The position numbers and the translations under genes are program-made. From Halococcaceae archaeon (lineage in GTDB: Archaea; Halobacteriota; Halobacteria; Halobacteriales; Halalkalicoccaceae), in NCBI GenBank assembly GCA_007128515.1, contig SKXI01000467.1, positions 1-8,581 on the forward strand: a stretch of DNA of 8,581 bases, read 5' to 3'. Each line of letters opens with the position of its first letter. Position 1 is the first letter of the stretch. The notes below the pieces were generated by a model. That model did no database searches, was not told the origin of the DNA, and was given only the letters and a program-made list of their open reading frames with translations. Positions 1 to 5,644 of the stretch are shown one piece after another.

Positions 1-18
1 CCAAAGCCGATCTGGTAC

Positions 19-37
19 GCCCGTCGAACGGGCCCGT
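19..37. promoter_or_regulatory. GC-rich palindrome upstream of the HTH_10 gene
   Basis: A perfect 6-3-6 inverted repeat, GCCCGT-CGA-ACGGGC, lies at 19-33. Its right arm overlaps a second perfect palindrome, ACGGGCCCGT, at 28-37. The element ends about 17 bp before the TATA-like box of the following gene, where an archaeal upstream operator or activator site could sit. It could instead be a hairpin at the 3' end of a gene lying to the left of the window. No T-tract follows it, so a classical archaeal terminator is not supported. Function is inferred from position only. Confidence 0.35.
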
Positions 38-52
38 CCCGGAGAGGACACG

Positions 53-59
53 CTTTAGC
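53..59 (+). promoter_or_regulatory. TATA-like box for the HTH_10 gene
   Basis: CTTTAGC is a small AT island in GC-rich surroundings, centred about 26 nt before the ATG at 82. That spacing would place transcription initiation at or next to the start codon, giving a leaderless mRNA as is common in haloarchaea. No GGAGG-like sequence precedes the ATG. The same TTTAG element occurs at the same distance before the amine oxidase gene at the right end of the window. Confidence 0.45.
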
Positions 60-81
60 GAGCGCCGGGCCTACCTTTCCC

Positions 82-831
82 ATGCGCGAACTCGTCTTCG
101 AACTCGACTACCGCCCGGGGTGGAACCCGGTGGCGGATGTCCTCGCCGAGCACACGGAGGCGACGATCAGATCGCTCTCCTGTCACGCGACCGAGGACAG
201 GCTCTGGCGGGTCGACCTCGCGAGCGGGCCCGAACCGGCGCTCTCCGCGATCGAGACCGCCTACGGGACCGCCGAGTACTTCCCCGACTGTCTGGTCACC
301 GGCGACTGCGAGGCACGGTCGGAGAGCCGGGTGCTCGATCGGGGGGAGGAGACGCTCGTGATCTACTGCGTCTGGGAGCGCTCTCCCGTCTGTACCTCCG
401 TCCCCCACCTCGCGCTGGAACACGTCGGCGGTGGGCTGCTCTTCGAGTCCCGCCAGGAGGGCCGTACCCAGCGCTGGCGGATCGTCCTCAGTGGGGAGGA
501 GCGGGTCGGCCCGTTCGCCGACGCGCTCCGAGCCGAGATCGCGGACGTCGGCGGGATGGAACTGCTCCGGCTGGCCGAGCACACCCCGACGGGCGATCGG
601 CGAACCGGGGGAGACCTGGACCTCCCGGCCGACCAGCGGCGAGCGCTCCACGCGGCGGTCGAGCGGGGGTACTACGAGATCCCCCGCCGGATCGAACTCG
701 GCGAACTCGCGGACGAGCTCTCGATCCCTCGCTCGACGCTCTCCTACCGGCTCCGCCGCGCGGAGGCCAGGCTCGCCGAGGCGTTCGTCGCGTCTGACCC
801 CTCGCTCGACTCGCCCCGCGCCACGCGCTGA
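82..831 (+). CDS. HTH_10 (bat-like) transcriptional regulator
   Basis: This 249-residue protein is probably a cytoplasmic DNA-binding regulator. Residues about 181-231 match the haloarchaeal HTH_10 (bat-type) domain: a start like LPADQRRAL, a GYYEIPR segment, then a helix-turn-helix with ELADELSIPRSTLSYRLRRAE. Residues 1-170 form an alpha/beta domain with no PAS or GAF pattern that I recognise. It holds Cys34, Cys70, Cys76, Cys96 and Cys104, plus His35, His109 and His114, all possible metal or thiol ligands. The gene lies 88 bp upstream of a Zn/Cd-type P1B ATPase in the same direction, so a role as local metal-responsive regulator is a reasonable inference, not shown. The ATG at 82 is supported by the TATA-like box 26 nt upstream. 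The protein is acidic overall, and the C-terminal 15 residues after the HTH look unstructured. The DNA-binding family call is firm; the ligand is unknown. Confidence 0.88.
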   Translation: MRELVFELDYRPGWNPVADVLAEHTEATIRSLSCHATEDRLWRVDLASGPEPALSAIETAYGTAEYFPDCLVTGDCEARSESRVLDRGEETLVIYCVWERSPVCTSVPHLALEHVGGGLLFESRQEGRTQRWRIVLSGEERVGPFADALRAEIADVGGMELLRLAEHTPTGDRRTGGDLDLPADQRRALHAAVERGYYEIPRRIELGELADELSIPRSTLSYRLRRAEARLAEAFVASDPSLDSPRATR

Positions 832-843
832 CCGTCGAGCGGT

Positions 844-868
844 ACACGTCGACACGTCTCCGTCGGAG
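844..868. promoter_or_regulatory. Direct repeat plus inverted repeat upstream of the ATPase gene
   Basis: Two adjacent 8-nt units, ACACGTCG (844-851) and ACACGTCT (852-859), run into a perfect 5-1-5 inverted repeat, CTCCG-T-CGGAG (858-868). The block ends about 20 bp before the TATA-like box of the metal ATPase, an expected place for an operator or activator site. The neighbouring HTH_10 protein is the obvious candidate to bind here. A binding role is inference. The palindrome upstream of the regulator gene (19-37) does not share this sequence. Confidence 0.35.
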
Positions 869-888
869 TTGGCGTGCGACGAACAACC

Positions 889-896
889 CCTATTCC
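889..896 (+). promoter_or_regulatory. TATA-like box for the metal ATPase gene
   Basis: CCTATTCC, preceded by the slightly A-rich CGAACAACC, is the only AT-rich spot in the 88-bp gap. Its centre is about 27 nt before the GTG at 920, the spacing for a leaderless archaeal transcript. It supports the GTG start and suggests that the ATPase can be transcribed separately from the upstream regulator gene. Confidence 0.45.
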
Positions 897-919
897 TCCG
901 GGGCGCCTCCTGACCAGCA

Positions 920-3214
920 GTGACCAGCGCTGCGGACTCCGGTAGCGTTCGAACGGGCCGATTCGTCGTCCCCGAGATGGACTGTCCCTCCTGTGCCGGG
1001 AAGGTACGAACGAGCGTGGGGGCGCTCGACGGCGTGTGCGAGGTCGACACCAGGCCGACGTCCGGCACGGTGAGCGTCGAGTACGACCCCCGGCGAGTCT
1101 CCGAGTCGGACGTCCGCGACCGCATCGCCGCGGCCGGCTACGGGGCGACGCCGGTCGACGAGGAGCTCCGCTTCGGTAGCCCTCGGGAGGTCTGGCGGAG
1201 CGCGAGGGGACTCGCGACGCTCGTCGGGGCCGTGCTGGTCAGCGCCGGGATGGTCCTCCACTTCCTCGTCCCGGCCGCGAACCCCCACCTCTTCGACCTG
1301 GTGGGGCGGTCCTTCTCGGCCTCGCACGTCCTCTTCGTCGCGAGCGCCGCGCTCGCGGGCGCGCCGATCCTCCGGAACGGCTACTACTCGGCGCGAACCC
1401 GCAGCCTCGACATCGACTTCCTGATGAGCGCGGGGATCGTCGCCTCGGTCGCGACGCACCACCCGTTCGAGGGGGCGATGCTCGCGGTGCTCTTCAGTAT
1501 CGCCCAGCTCCTCGAGCGCTTCTCGATGGATCGGGCGCGCGGGTCGCTACGCGAGCTGATGGAGCTCTCGCCGGAGACCGCGACGGTCCGCCGGGACGGC
1601 CGGGAACTGACGGTCCCCGCCGAGGCCGTCGCGGTCGGGGAACGGGTGATCGTCCGACCGGGCGAGAAGGTCCCCACGGACGGCGTCGTACGGGAGGGGA
1701 CGAGCGCGGTCGACCAGGCGCCGATCACGGGCGAGAGCCTTCCGGTCGACAAACGCGAGGGCGAGGAGGTGTACGCGGGGACGATCAGTACCGACGGCTA
1801 CCTCGAGGTCGAGGCGACCAGCGAGGCGGGCGAGTCGACGATCGCGCGGGTCGTCCGGATGGTCGAGGACGCCGAACGGGAGAAAACCGAGCGCGAACAG
1901 TTCGTCGATCGACTGGCGGGCGTCTACACGCCGATCGTCGTCTCGGCCGCGATCGCCGCCATGTTGGTCCCGCCGCTCGTCTTCGGCGCGCCGTGGAACA
2001 CCTGGTTCCTCCGGGGGCTGACGCTCCTGGTCATCGCCTGTCCCTGCGCGTTCGTCATCTCGACGCCCGTCTCCGTCGTCTCGGGGATCACGAGCGCTGC
2101 CCGGAACGGCGTGCTGATCAAGAGCGGGCGGGACCTCGAAGCGGTCGGCGAGACGGCCGTCCTCGCGATCGACAAGACCGGGACGGTCACGACGGGCGAG
2201 CTCTCGGTCACGGACGTCGTTCCGCTTTCGGGTACCGACGGTGACGAGGTGCTCGCGCGGGCGGCGGCGGTCGAACGTCGGAGCGAGCACCCGATCGCAG
2301 CGGCGATCGTCGATGAGGCTCGCGACCGCGCAGCGGCTACCGGCGCGGGGACCCCCGACCTCGGGGTCGACGGGTTCGAGTCGGTCGCGGGACGGGGCGT
2401 CCTCGCGGAGCTCGACGGCGTCACGCACCTCGTGGGCAAGCCGGCGCTGTTCGAGGACCGCGGGTTCGATCTCGGGAGCGATCGCACCGCGACCGACGGC
2501 GGACGGGGAGCCAACCCGGTGGTCGGCGGTCGCGACGGGACGGTTCGACCGATCCCCGTCGACGAGACGATCGCACGACTCGAGCGCGAGGGCAAGACGG
2601 TCGTGCTCGTCGGCACTGGGGAGCGGCTCCTGGGCGCGATCGCGATCGCGGACGAGCCTCGGCGGGAGGCCGCGTGGGCGGTCTCGACGCTTCGGGAGGC
2701 GGGCGTCCGCGTCGTCATGCTCACCGGGGACAACGAGGGGACCGCGCGGGCGGTCGCCGGGGCGGTCGGGATCGAGGAGTACCGCGCGGGCCTGCTGCCC
2801 GAGGAGAAGCTCGCCGAGATCCGCCGTCTCGAGGCCGAGTCCGGCCACGTCGCGATGGTCGGCGACGGGGTGAACGACGCGCCGGCGCTCGCGACCGCGA
2901 CCGTCGGGATCGCGATGGGAGCGGCCGGTACGGACACCGCGCTCGAGACGGCGGACGTCGCGCTGATGGGCGACGATCTCACGCGACTGCCCTACCTCTA
3001 CCGGCTCTCCCGGGCGTCGAACGGCGTCATCCGCCAGAACGTATGGTCGAGTCTCGGCGTGAAGGCCCTGCTCGCCCTCGGCGCGCCGTTCGGGGTCGTG
3101 ACGGTGATCCACGCCGTCGTGATCGGCGACATGGGGATGAGCCTGGCGGTGACTGGCAACGCGATGCGCCTCTCGCGGGTGCGGCCGGAGACGCCCGACG
3201 AGCTGTCACCGTGA
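920..3214 (+). CDS. zntA: Zn/Cd/Pb-exporting P1B-type ATPase (ZntA-like)
   Basis: This 764-residue membrane pump uses ATP to export soft divalent metal ions. An N-terminal HMA domain (about 12-80) carries the metal-binding CPSC at Cys22 and Cys25. Hydrophobic segments lie near 97-116, 134-152, 165-180, 182-198, 336-357, 362-384, 706-722 and 725-747, the eight expected of P1B pumps. Landmarks in order are TGES (270-273), the transmembrane CPC (374-376), DKTGT with phosphorylated Asp418, the SEHP nucleotide-site motif (His457-Pro458), TGDN (602-605) and GDGVNDAP (648-655). Lys715 in segment 7 and Asp737 in segment 8 match the Lys and Asp that mark the Zn/Cd/Pb subgroup, arguing against a Cu(I) pump. 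A Gly/Asp-rich stretch of about 30 residues (516-548) looks like an insertion in the nucleotide-binding domain. The start is GTG, chosen because a TATA-like box sits 27 nt upstream and because the next in-frame ATG (Met20) falls inside the HMA domain. The adjacent HTH_10 gene is its likely regulator (inferred). Confidence 0.95.
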   Translation: MTSAADSGSVRTGRFVVPEMDCPSCAGKVRTSVGALDGVCEVDTRPTSGTVSVEYDPRRVSESDVRDRIAAAGYGATPVDEELRFGSPREVWRSARGLATLVGAVLVSAGMVLHFLVPAANPHLFDLVGRSFSASHVLFVASAALAGAPILRNGYYSARTRSLDIDFLMSAGIVASVATHHPFEGAMLAVLFSIAQLLERFSMDRARGSLRELMELSPETATVRRDGRELTVPAEAVAVGERVIVRPGEKVPTDGVVREGTSAVDQAPITGESLPVDKREGEEVYAGTISTDGYLEVEATSEAGESTIARVVRMVEDAEREKTEREQFVDRLAGVYTPIVVSAAIAAMLVPPLVFGAPWNTWFLRGLTLLVIACPCAFVISTPVSVVSGITSAARNGVLIKSGRDLEAVGETAVLAIDKTGTVTTGELSVTDVVPLSGTDGDEVLARAAAVERRSEHPIAAAIVDEARDRAAATGAGTPDLGVDGFESVAGRGVLAELDGVTHLVGKPALFEDRGFDLGSDRTATDGGRGANPVVGGRDGTVRPIPVDETIARLEREGKTVVLVGTGERLLGAIAIADEPRREAAWAVSTLREAGVRVVMLTGDNEGTARAVAGAVGIEEYRAGLLPEEKLAEIRRLEAESGHVAMVGDGVNDAPALATATVGIAMGAAGTDTALETADVALMGDDLTRLPYLYRLSRASNGVIRQNVWSSLGVKALLALGAPFGVVTVIHAVVIGDMGMSLAVTGNAMRLSRVRPETPDELSP

Positions 3215-3285
3215 TCGGTGCCGCGAGGCGAGGGGAGTCACGACCGGCGGACTGCGGTCACCCCGGGACCGGTCGCCCACGACGG

Positions 3286-3292
3286 ACTTATG
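3286..3292 (+). promoter_or_regulatory. TATA-like box for the cupin gene
   Basis: ACTTATG is the most AT-rich site in the 103-bp gap after the ATPase gene. Its centre lies about 29 nt before the ATG at 3318, consistent with a leaderless transcript or one with a leader of a few nucleotides. The gap also contains a GACCG/CGGTC pair (3242-3246, 3255-3259) and a GACCGGTC palindrome (3267-3274) of unknown meaning. Confidence 0.4.
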
Positions 3293-3317
3293 CTGCGCGT
3301 TAGCGTACACCTCGACC

Positions 3318-3998
3318 ATGGAGAACGCCCAGGAGGAGTACTACCTCGACGACGACCGCCTTCGGGAGTTCGTGACGACGGTCGAGCGCACCGCGGACCG
3401 ACACGAGGGGATACCGGCGCTGCTCTCGGAGCTGCGGGAGCCGTTCGAACGGCTGATCGAGGCCGACGACTGGCTCCCCGAGCGCTACCGGAACCTGCCG
3501 CCCGAGGACTACGACAACCGGAGCGACATGGGCGGGGAGATCGCGCAGTGGCTGCTCTACCGGCGGGAGGGGAAGCTCTCGATCTCCAGCCTGGTCGTCC
3601 CGCCGGGCGTCGAGACGCCCGTCCACGACCACCTCGCCTGGGGGCTCGTCGGGCTCGCCCAGGGCACCCAGCGGGAGACGTTCTACCGGCGGACCGACGC
3701 CCGGGAGCACGACGAGGGCCACGCCGAACTCGAGGTCGTCGAGGTGCAGGACGCCGGTCCCGGGGACTTCTACGAGCTGATCCCGCCCGAGGGCGATATC
3801 CACTCTGTCGAGACCACCTCCGACGTCCCCAGCGTCAGCATTCACCTGCTCGGTGCGGACATCGGCTGCATCCCCAGACACGCGTTCGACCCCGACGCGG
3901 ACCTCGTGAGGCTGTTCCAGTCGGGGTACACGAACGTCGAGTGCGAGGACGCGTTGGGGGACGAGGCCCACGTCCACACCCACGACACGCTTCACTGA
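3318..3998 (+). CDS. Cupin protein of the thiol dioxygenase (CDO/3MDO-like) superfamily
   Basis: This 226-residue, soluble, acidic protein has a helical N-terminal part (about 1-75) followed by a double-stranded beta-helix. The metal site is visible: H103-D-H105 in the context TPVHDH..WG, and His162 in GDIHSV, giving the three-His iron site typical of cysteine and 3-mercaptopropionate dioxygenases. These enzymes add O2 to a small thiol to make a sulfinate. The segment Ser174-Ile-His176-Leu-Leu178 aligns with the family Ser-x-His-x-Tyr triad, but the Tyr position is Leu. The basic residue that binds the carboxylate in cysteine dioxygenase is not obvious; Gln77 appears to sit near it. Substrate therefore cannot be assigned, and a related cupin oxygenase or a divergent thiol dioxygenase is possible. 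The start is the first ATG after the TATA-like box. The gene stands alone between the ATPase and convergent proS, and its TGA lies inside an inverted repeat shared with proS. Confidence 0.8.
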   Translation: MENAQEEYYLDDDRLREFVTTVERTADRHEGIPALLSELREPFERLIEADDWLPERYRNLPPEDYDNRSDMGGEIAQWLLYRREGKLSISSLVVPPGVETPVHDHLAWGLVGLAQGTQRETFYRRTDAREHDEGHAELEVVEVQDAGPGDFYELIPPEGDIHSVETTSDVPSVSIHLLGADIGCIPRHAFDPDADLVRLFQSGYTNVECEDALGDEAHVHTHDTLH

Positions 3999-4082
3999 TC
4001 TCACCGCTCCGTAGCGGTCGGATCTCACCACCCGTCCGTGGTCGGATTCGGTATCGGGACGGGGAGGACCGGTGAGATCAGT
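3994..4082. repeat. 13-bp inverted repeat spanning both convergent stop codons
   Basis: ACTGATCTCACCG at 3994-4006 is exactly reverse-complementary to 4070-4082. Each arm contains the stop codon of one gene: TGA 3996-3998 of the cupin gene on the plus strand, and TGA (plus-strand TCA 4078-4080) of proS on the minus strand. Both genes therefore end with the same 13 nucleotides reading downstream. A second, inner inverted repeat, CCCGTCC (4031-4037) and GGACGGG (4057-4063), is nested inside. There are no T-runs of the kind used by archaeal intrinsic terminators. Possible roles are a bidirectional 3'-end or termination structure, or the trace of a local inverted duplication. Confidence 0.7.
3997..4044 (+). 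repeat. Two 24-nt tandem units, each able to form a hairpin
   Basis: Units 3997-4020 and 4021-4044 abut exactly and match at 17 of 24 positions, sharing the first nine bases GATCTCACC and the last five GGTCG. In unit 1, ACCGCT (4003-4008) pairs with AGCGGT (4013-4018) around a 4-nt loop. In unit 2, ACCAC (4027-4031) pairs with GTGGT (4038-4042). One stem position changes from G-C to A-T between the units, so pairing is kept although both bases changed. The innermost pair of unit 1 becomes C opposite C in unit 2. The first 2 bases of unit 1 belong to the cupin stop codon. Confidence 0.65.
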
Positions 4083-5532
4083 ACGACTTCGCGAAGTACG
4101 CCGTCGTTTCGGCGGGCTCCCCGGTGAGCGCACACTCCTCGGCGATCGGCTCCTCGTCCTCCAAGGGGATCATCACGATGTCCGCGCCGATCGTCTCCTT
4201 GATCTCCGCGGCGGCCGCCTCCTCGCCGCACCACGGCGCCTTCACGTAGCCGCCGTGCTGACCGATCGTGCCGAGGATCTCCTCCCGGGAGTACGCCTCG
4301 CGGACGTTCTCCTCCAGGTACTCCTCGGCCGCGGCGTAGAGCTTCGCGTAGATCGTCTCGAAGTGCTCGGAGACCGTCTCCGCGACACCGTCCCTGGCTT
4401 CGACCGAGCGCTCGCCGTCCGGGCGATGCACCAGCGTCAGCTCGCTTTCCTCGACCTCGTTCGGGCCGATCTCGATCCTGAGCGGGACGCCGTAGAGCTC
4501 CCACTCGTTGAACTTGAAGCCGGGGTTGCGCTCGTCACGGTCGTCGAACTCGACCCGCATCCCGGCCGCGGAGAGCTCCTCCGCGACCCCTTCCCCGTAC
4601 TCGAGCACCTCCTCTCGGTTCTCCTCCTGCCAGATCGGCACGATCACGACCTGCTGGGGGGCGATGGTGGGCGGGAGGACGAGCCCCTGATCGTCCGAGT
4701 GCGTCATGATGAGCGCGCCGAGCGCGCGCCAGGAGAGCCCCCAGGAGGTGGTGTGAGCGACCTGTTCCTCCTCCGCCTCGTCGACGTAGGTGAGGTCGAA
4801 CGCCTCCGCGAACGTCGTCCCGAGGTAGTGACTCGTCGCGCTCTGGACCGACTTCCCGTCAGGCATCAGCGCCTCGATCGTCGTCGTCGTGTCCGCGCCG
4901 GGGAACTTGTCGTGGTCGGGCTTTCTGCCCTTCAGCACCGGGATCGCGAGGTGCTCCTCGAAGACCCGCTCGTACTGCTCCAGCCGGAGCATCGTCTCCG
5001 CCCAGGCGCCCTCGCGGTCCCGGTGGGCGGTGTGGCCCTCCTGCCAGCAGAACTCCTTCGTCCGGAAGAACGGCTTCGTCTCCGTCGCCTCCCAGCGAAC
5101 GACCGAACACCACTGGTTGAGTCGCATGGGTAAGTCGCGGTGGCTCCGGACCCACTGGCTCATGAACGGGGCGATGATCGACTCGCTGGTCGGACGCACC
5201 GCCAGTCGCTCCTCGAGTTCGGTCTCGCCGCCGTGGGTGACCCACGCCACCTCCGGGTCGAACCCCTCCAGGATCTCCTTTTCGCGCTCTAGATAGCTCT
5301 CGGGGATGAACAGCGGGAAGTAGGCGTTCGTGACGCCGGTCTCCTTGAACCAGCCGTCGAGTGTCGACTGGATCGACTCCCAGAGCGCCCACCCGCGGGG
5401 GCGGGTGACGATGAACCCGCCCATCGGGGCGTAGTCGGCGATCTGGGCCTTCCTGACGACCTCCGCGTACCACTCGCCGGGGCTGTGGGTCTTCGACTCG
5501 GTGATCCCGAGTTCCTGCTCCGTCTCGCTCAT
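4078..5532 (-). CDS. proS: Prolyl-tRNA synthetase, archaeal/eukaryotic type
   Basis: This 484-residue cytoplasmic class II aminoacyl-tRNA synthetase charges tRNA-Pro with proline. The length and the absence of an inserted editing domain fit the archaeal/eukaryotic form. Visible landmarks are the RPTSES loop (113-118), motif 2 with VVRWEAT and RTKEFCWQEGHTAH (144-170), and motif 3 around GLSWRALGALIMTHSDDQG (265-283). An anticodon-binding domain (about 290-395) follows. The C-terminal domain ends in the conserved TAYFAKSY with terminal Tyr484. Relatives often bind zinc there through two Cys pairs; here only Cys435 and Cys467 remain where the pairs are expected, so the zinc site appears half lost. 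The ATG at 5530-5532 sits 26 nt after a TATA-like element on the minus strand, giving a likely leaderless transcript. It is an essential housekeeping gene, convergent with the cupin gene and divergent from the synthetase-like gene. Confidence 0.97.
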   Translation of the reverse strand: MSETEQELGITESKTHSPGEWYAEVVRKAQIADYAPMGGFIVTRPRGWALWESIQSTLDGWFKETGVTNAYFPLFIPESYLEREKEILEGFDPEVAWVTHGGETELEERLAVRPTSESIIAPFMSQWVRSHRDLPMRLNQWCSVVRWEATETKPFFRTKEFCWQEGHTAHRDREGAWAETMLRLEQYERVFEEHLAIPVLKGRKPDHDKFPGADTTTTIEALMPDGKSVQSATSHYLGTTFAEAFDLTYVDEAEEEQVAHTTSWGLSWRALGALIMTHSDDQGLVLPPTIAPQQVVIVPIWQEENREEVLEYGEGVAEELSAAGMRVEFDDRDERNPGFKFNEWELYGVPLRIEIGPNEVEESELTLVHRPDGERSVEARDGVAETVSEHFETIYAKLYAAAEEYLEENVREAYSREEILGTIGQHGGYVKAPWCGEEAAAAEIKETIGADIVMIPLEDEEPIAEECALTGEPAETTAYFAKSY

Positions 5533-5554
5533 ACTACTCGCTATCCCACCTCGG

Positions 5555-5560
5555 TAGTAA
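5555..5560 (-). promoter_or_regulatory. TATA-like box for proS
   Basis: Read on the minus strand, GCGTTACTACC contains TTACTA about 26 nt before the proS start codon at 5532, the spacing expected for a leaderless haloarchaeal transcript. No Shine-Dalgarno-like sequence precedes the ATG. Confidence 0.4.
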
Positions 5561-5592
5561 CGCTTCGGGTTCGGGCTGGACCCCTCCGTGAT

Positions 5593-5622
5593 CGAGGAGG
5601 TTTATCCTCGGGCTAACAATAC
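5593..5622 (+). promoter_or_regulatory. Promoter of the synthetase-like gene, with TATA box inside an inverted repeat
   Basis: TTTATC (5601-5606) is the best TATA match in the window, about 42 nt before the ATG at 5645, which would give a leader of roughly 16 nt. It sits within the perfect inverted repeat CGAGGA (5593-5598) and TCCTCG (5605-5610), so a protein bound to the repeat would block TBP. A second AT-rich element, CTAACAATA (5613-5621), is about 27 nt before the ATG and could drive a leaderless transcript. The sequence alone cannot tell which is used. Confidence 0.5.
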
Positions 5623-5644
5623 GCGACGCGCCCCTGAGACCGTC

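Noticed and set aside
1547..3112. Long open frame on the minus strand (521 codons) within the metal ATPase gene
   Set aside because: It is fully antisense to an unmistakable P-type ATPase. Its predicted protein is Arg/Asp/Pro-rich without motifs, as expected from GC-rich codon bias leaving few stops in other frames.
3242..3274. GACCG/CGGTC pair and GACCGGTC palindrome after the ATPase gene, considered as a terminator
   Set aside because: The stem is only 5 bp with no T-tract. In a GC-rich gap such short symmetries are expected by chance.
3218..4075. Plus-strand open frame of 285 codons overlapping the cupin gene
   Set aside because: The translation is an Arg/Pro/Gly-rich shadow. The cupin frame has clear metal ligands, an acidic composition and a promoter at the right spacing.
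3994..4082. Convergent region considered as a CRISPR fragment or mobile-element end
   Set aside because: There are only two direct units with no spacers, no target-site duplication and no transposase or integrase gene nearby.
4072..5133. Plus-strand open frame of 353 codons antisense to proS
   Set aside because: The proS motifs are complete on the other strand. This frame gives an Arg/Leu/Asp-rich low-complexity protein with no recognisable domain.
5588..5644. GTG start that would extend the synthetase-like protein by 19 residues
   Set aside because: The extension would contain the best TATA box of the window and would bury the family's N-terminal MVGF start, which aligns with MCGI of AsnB-type proteins.
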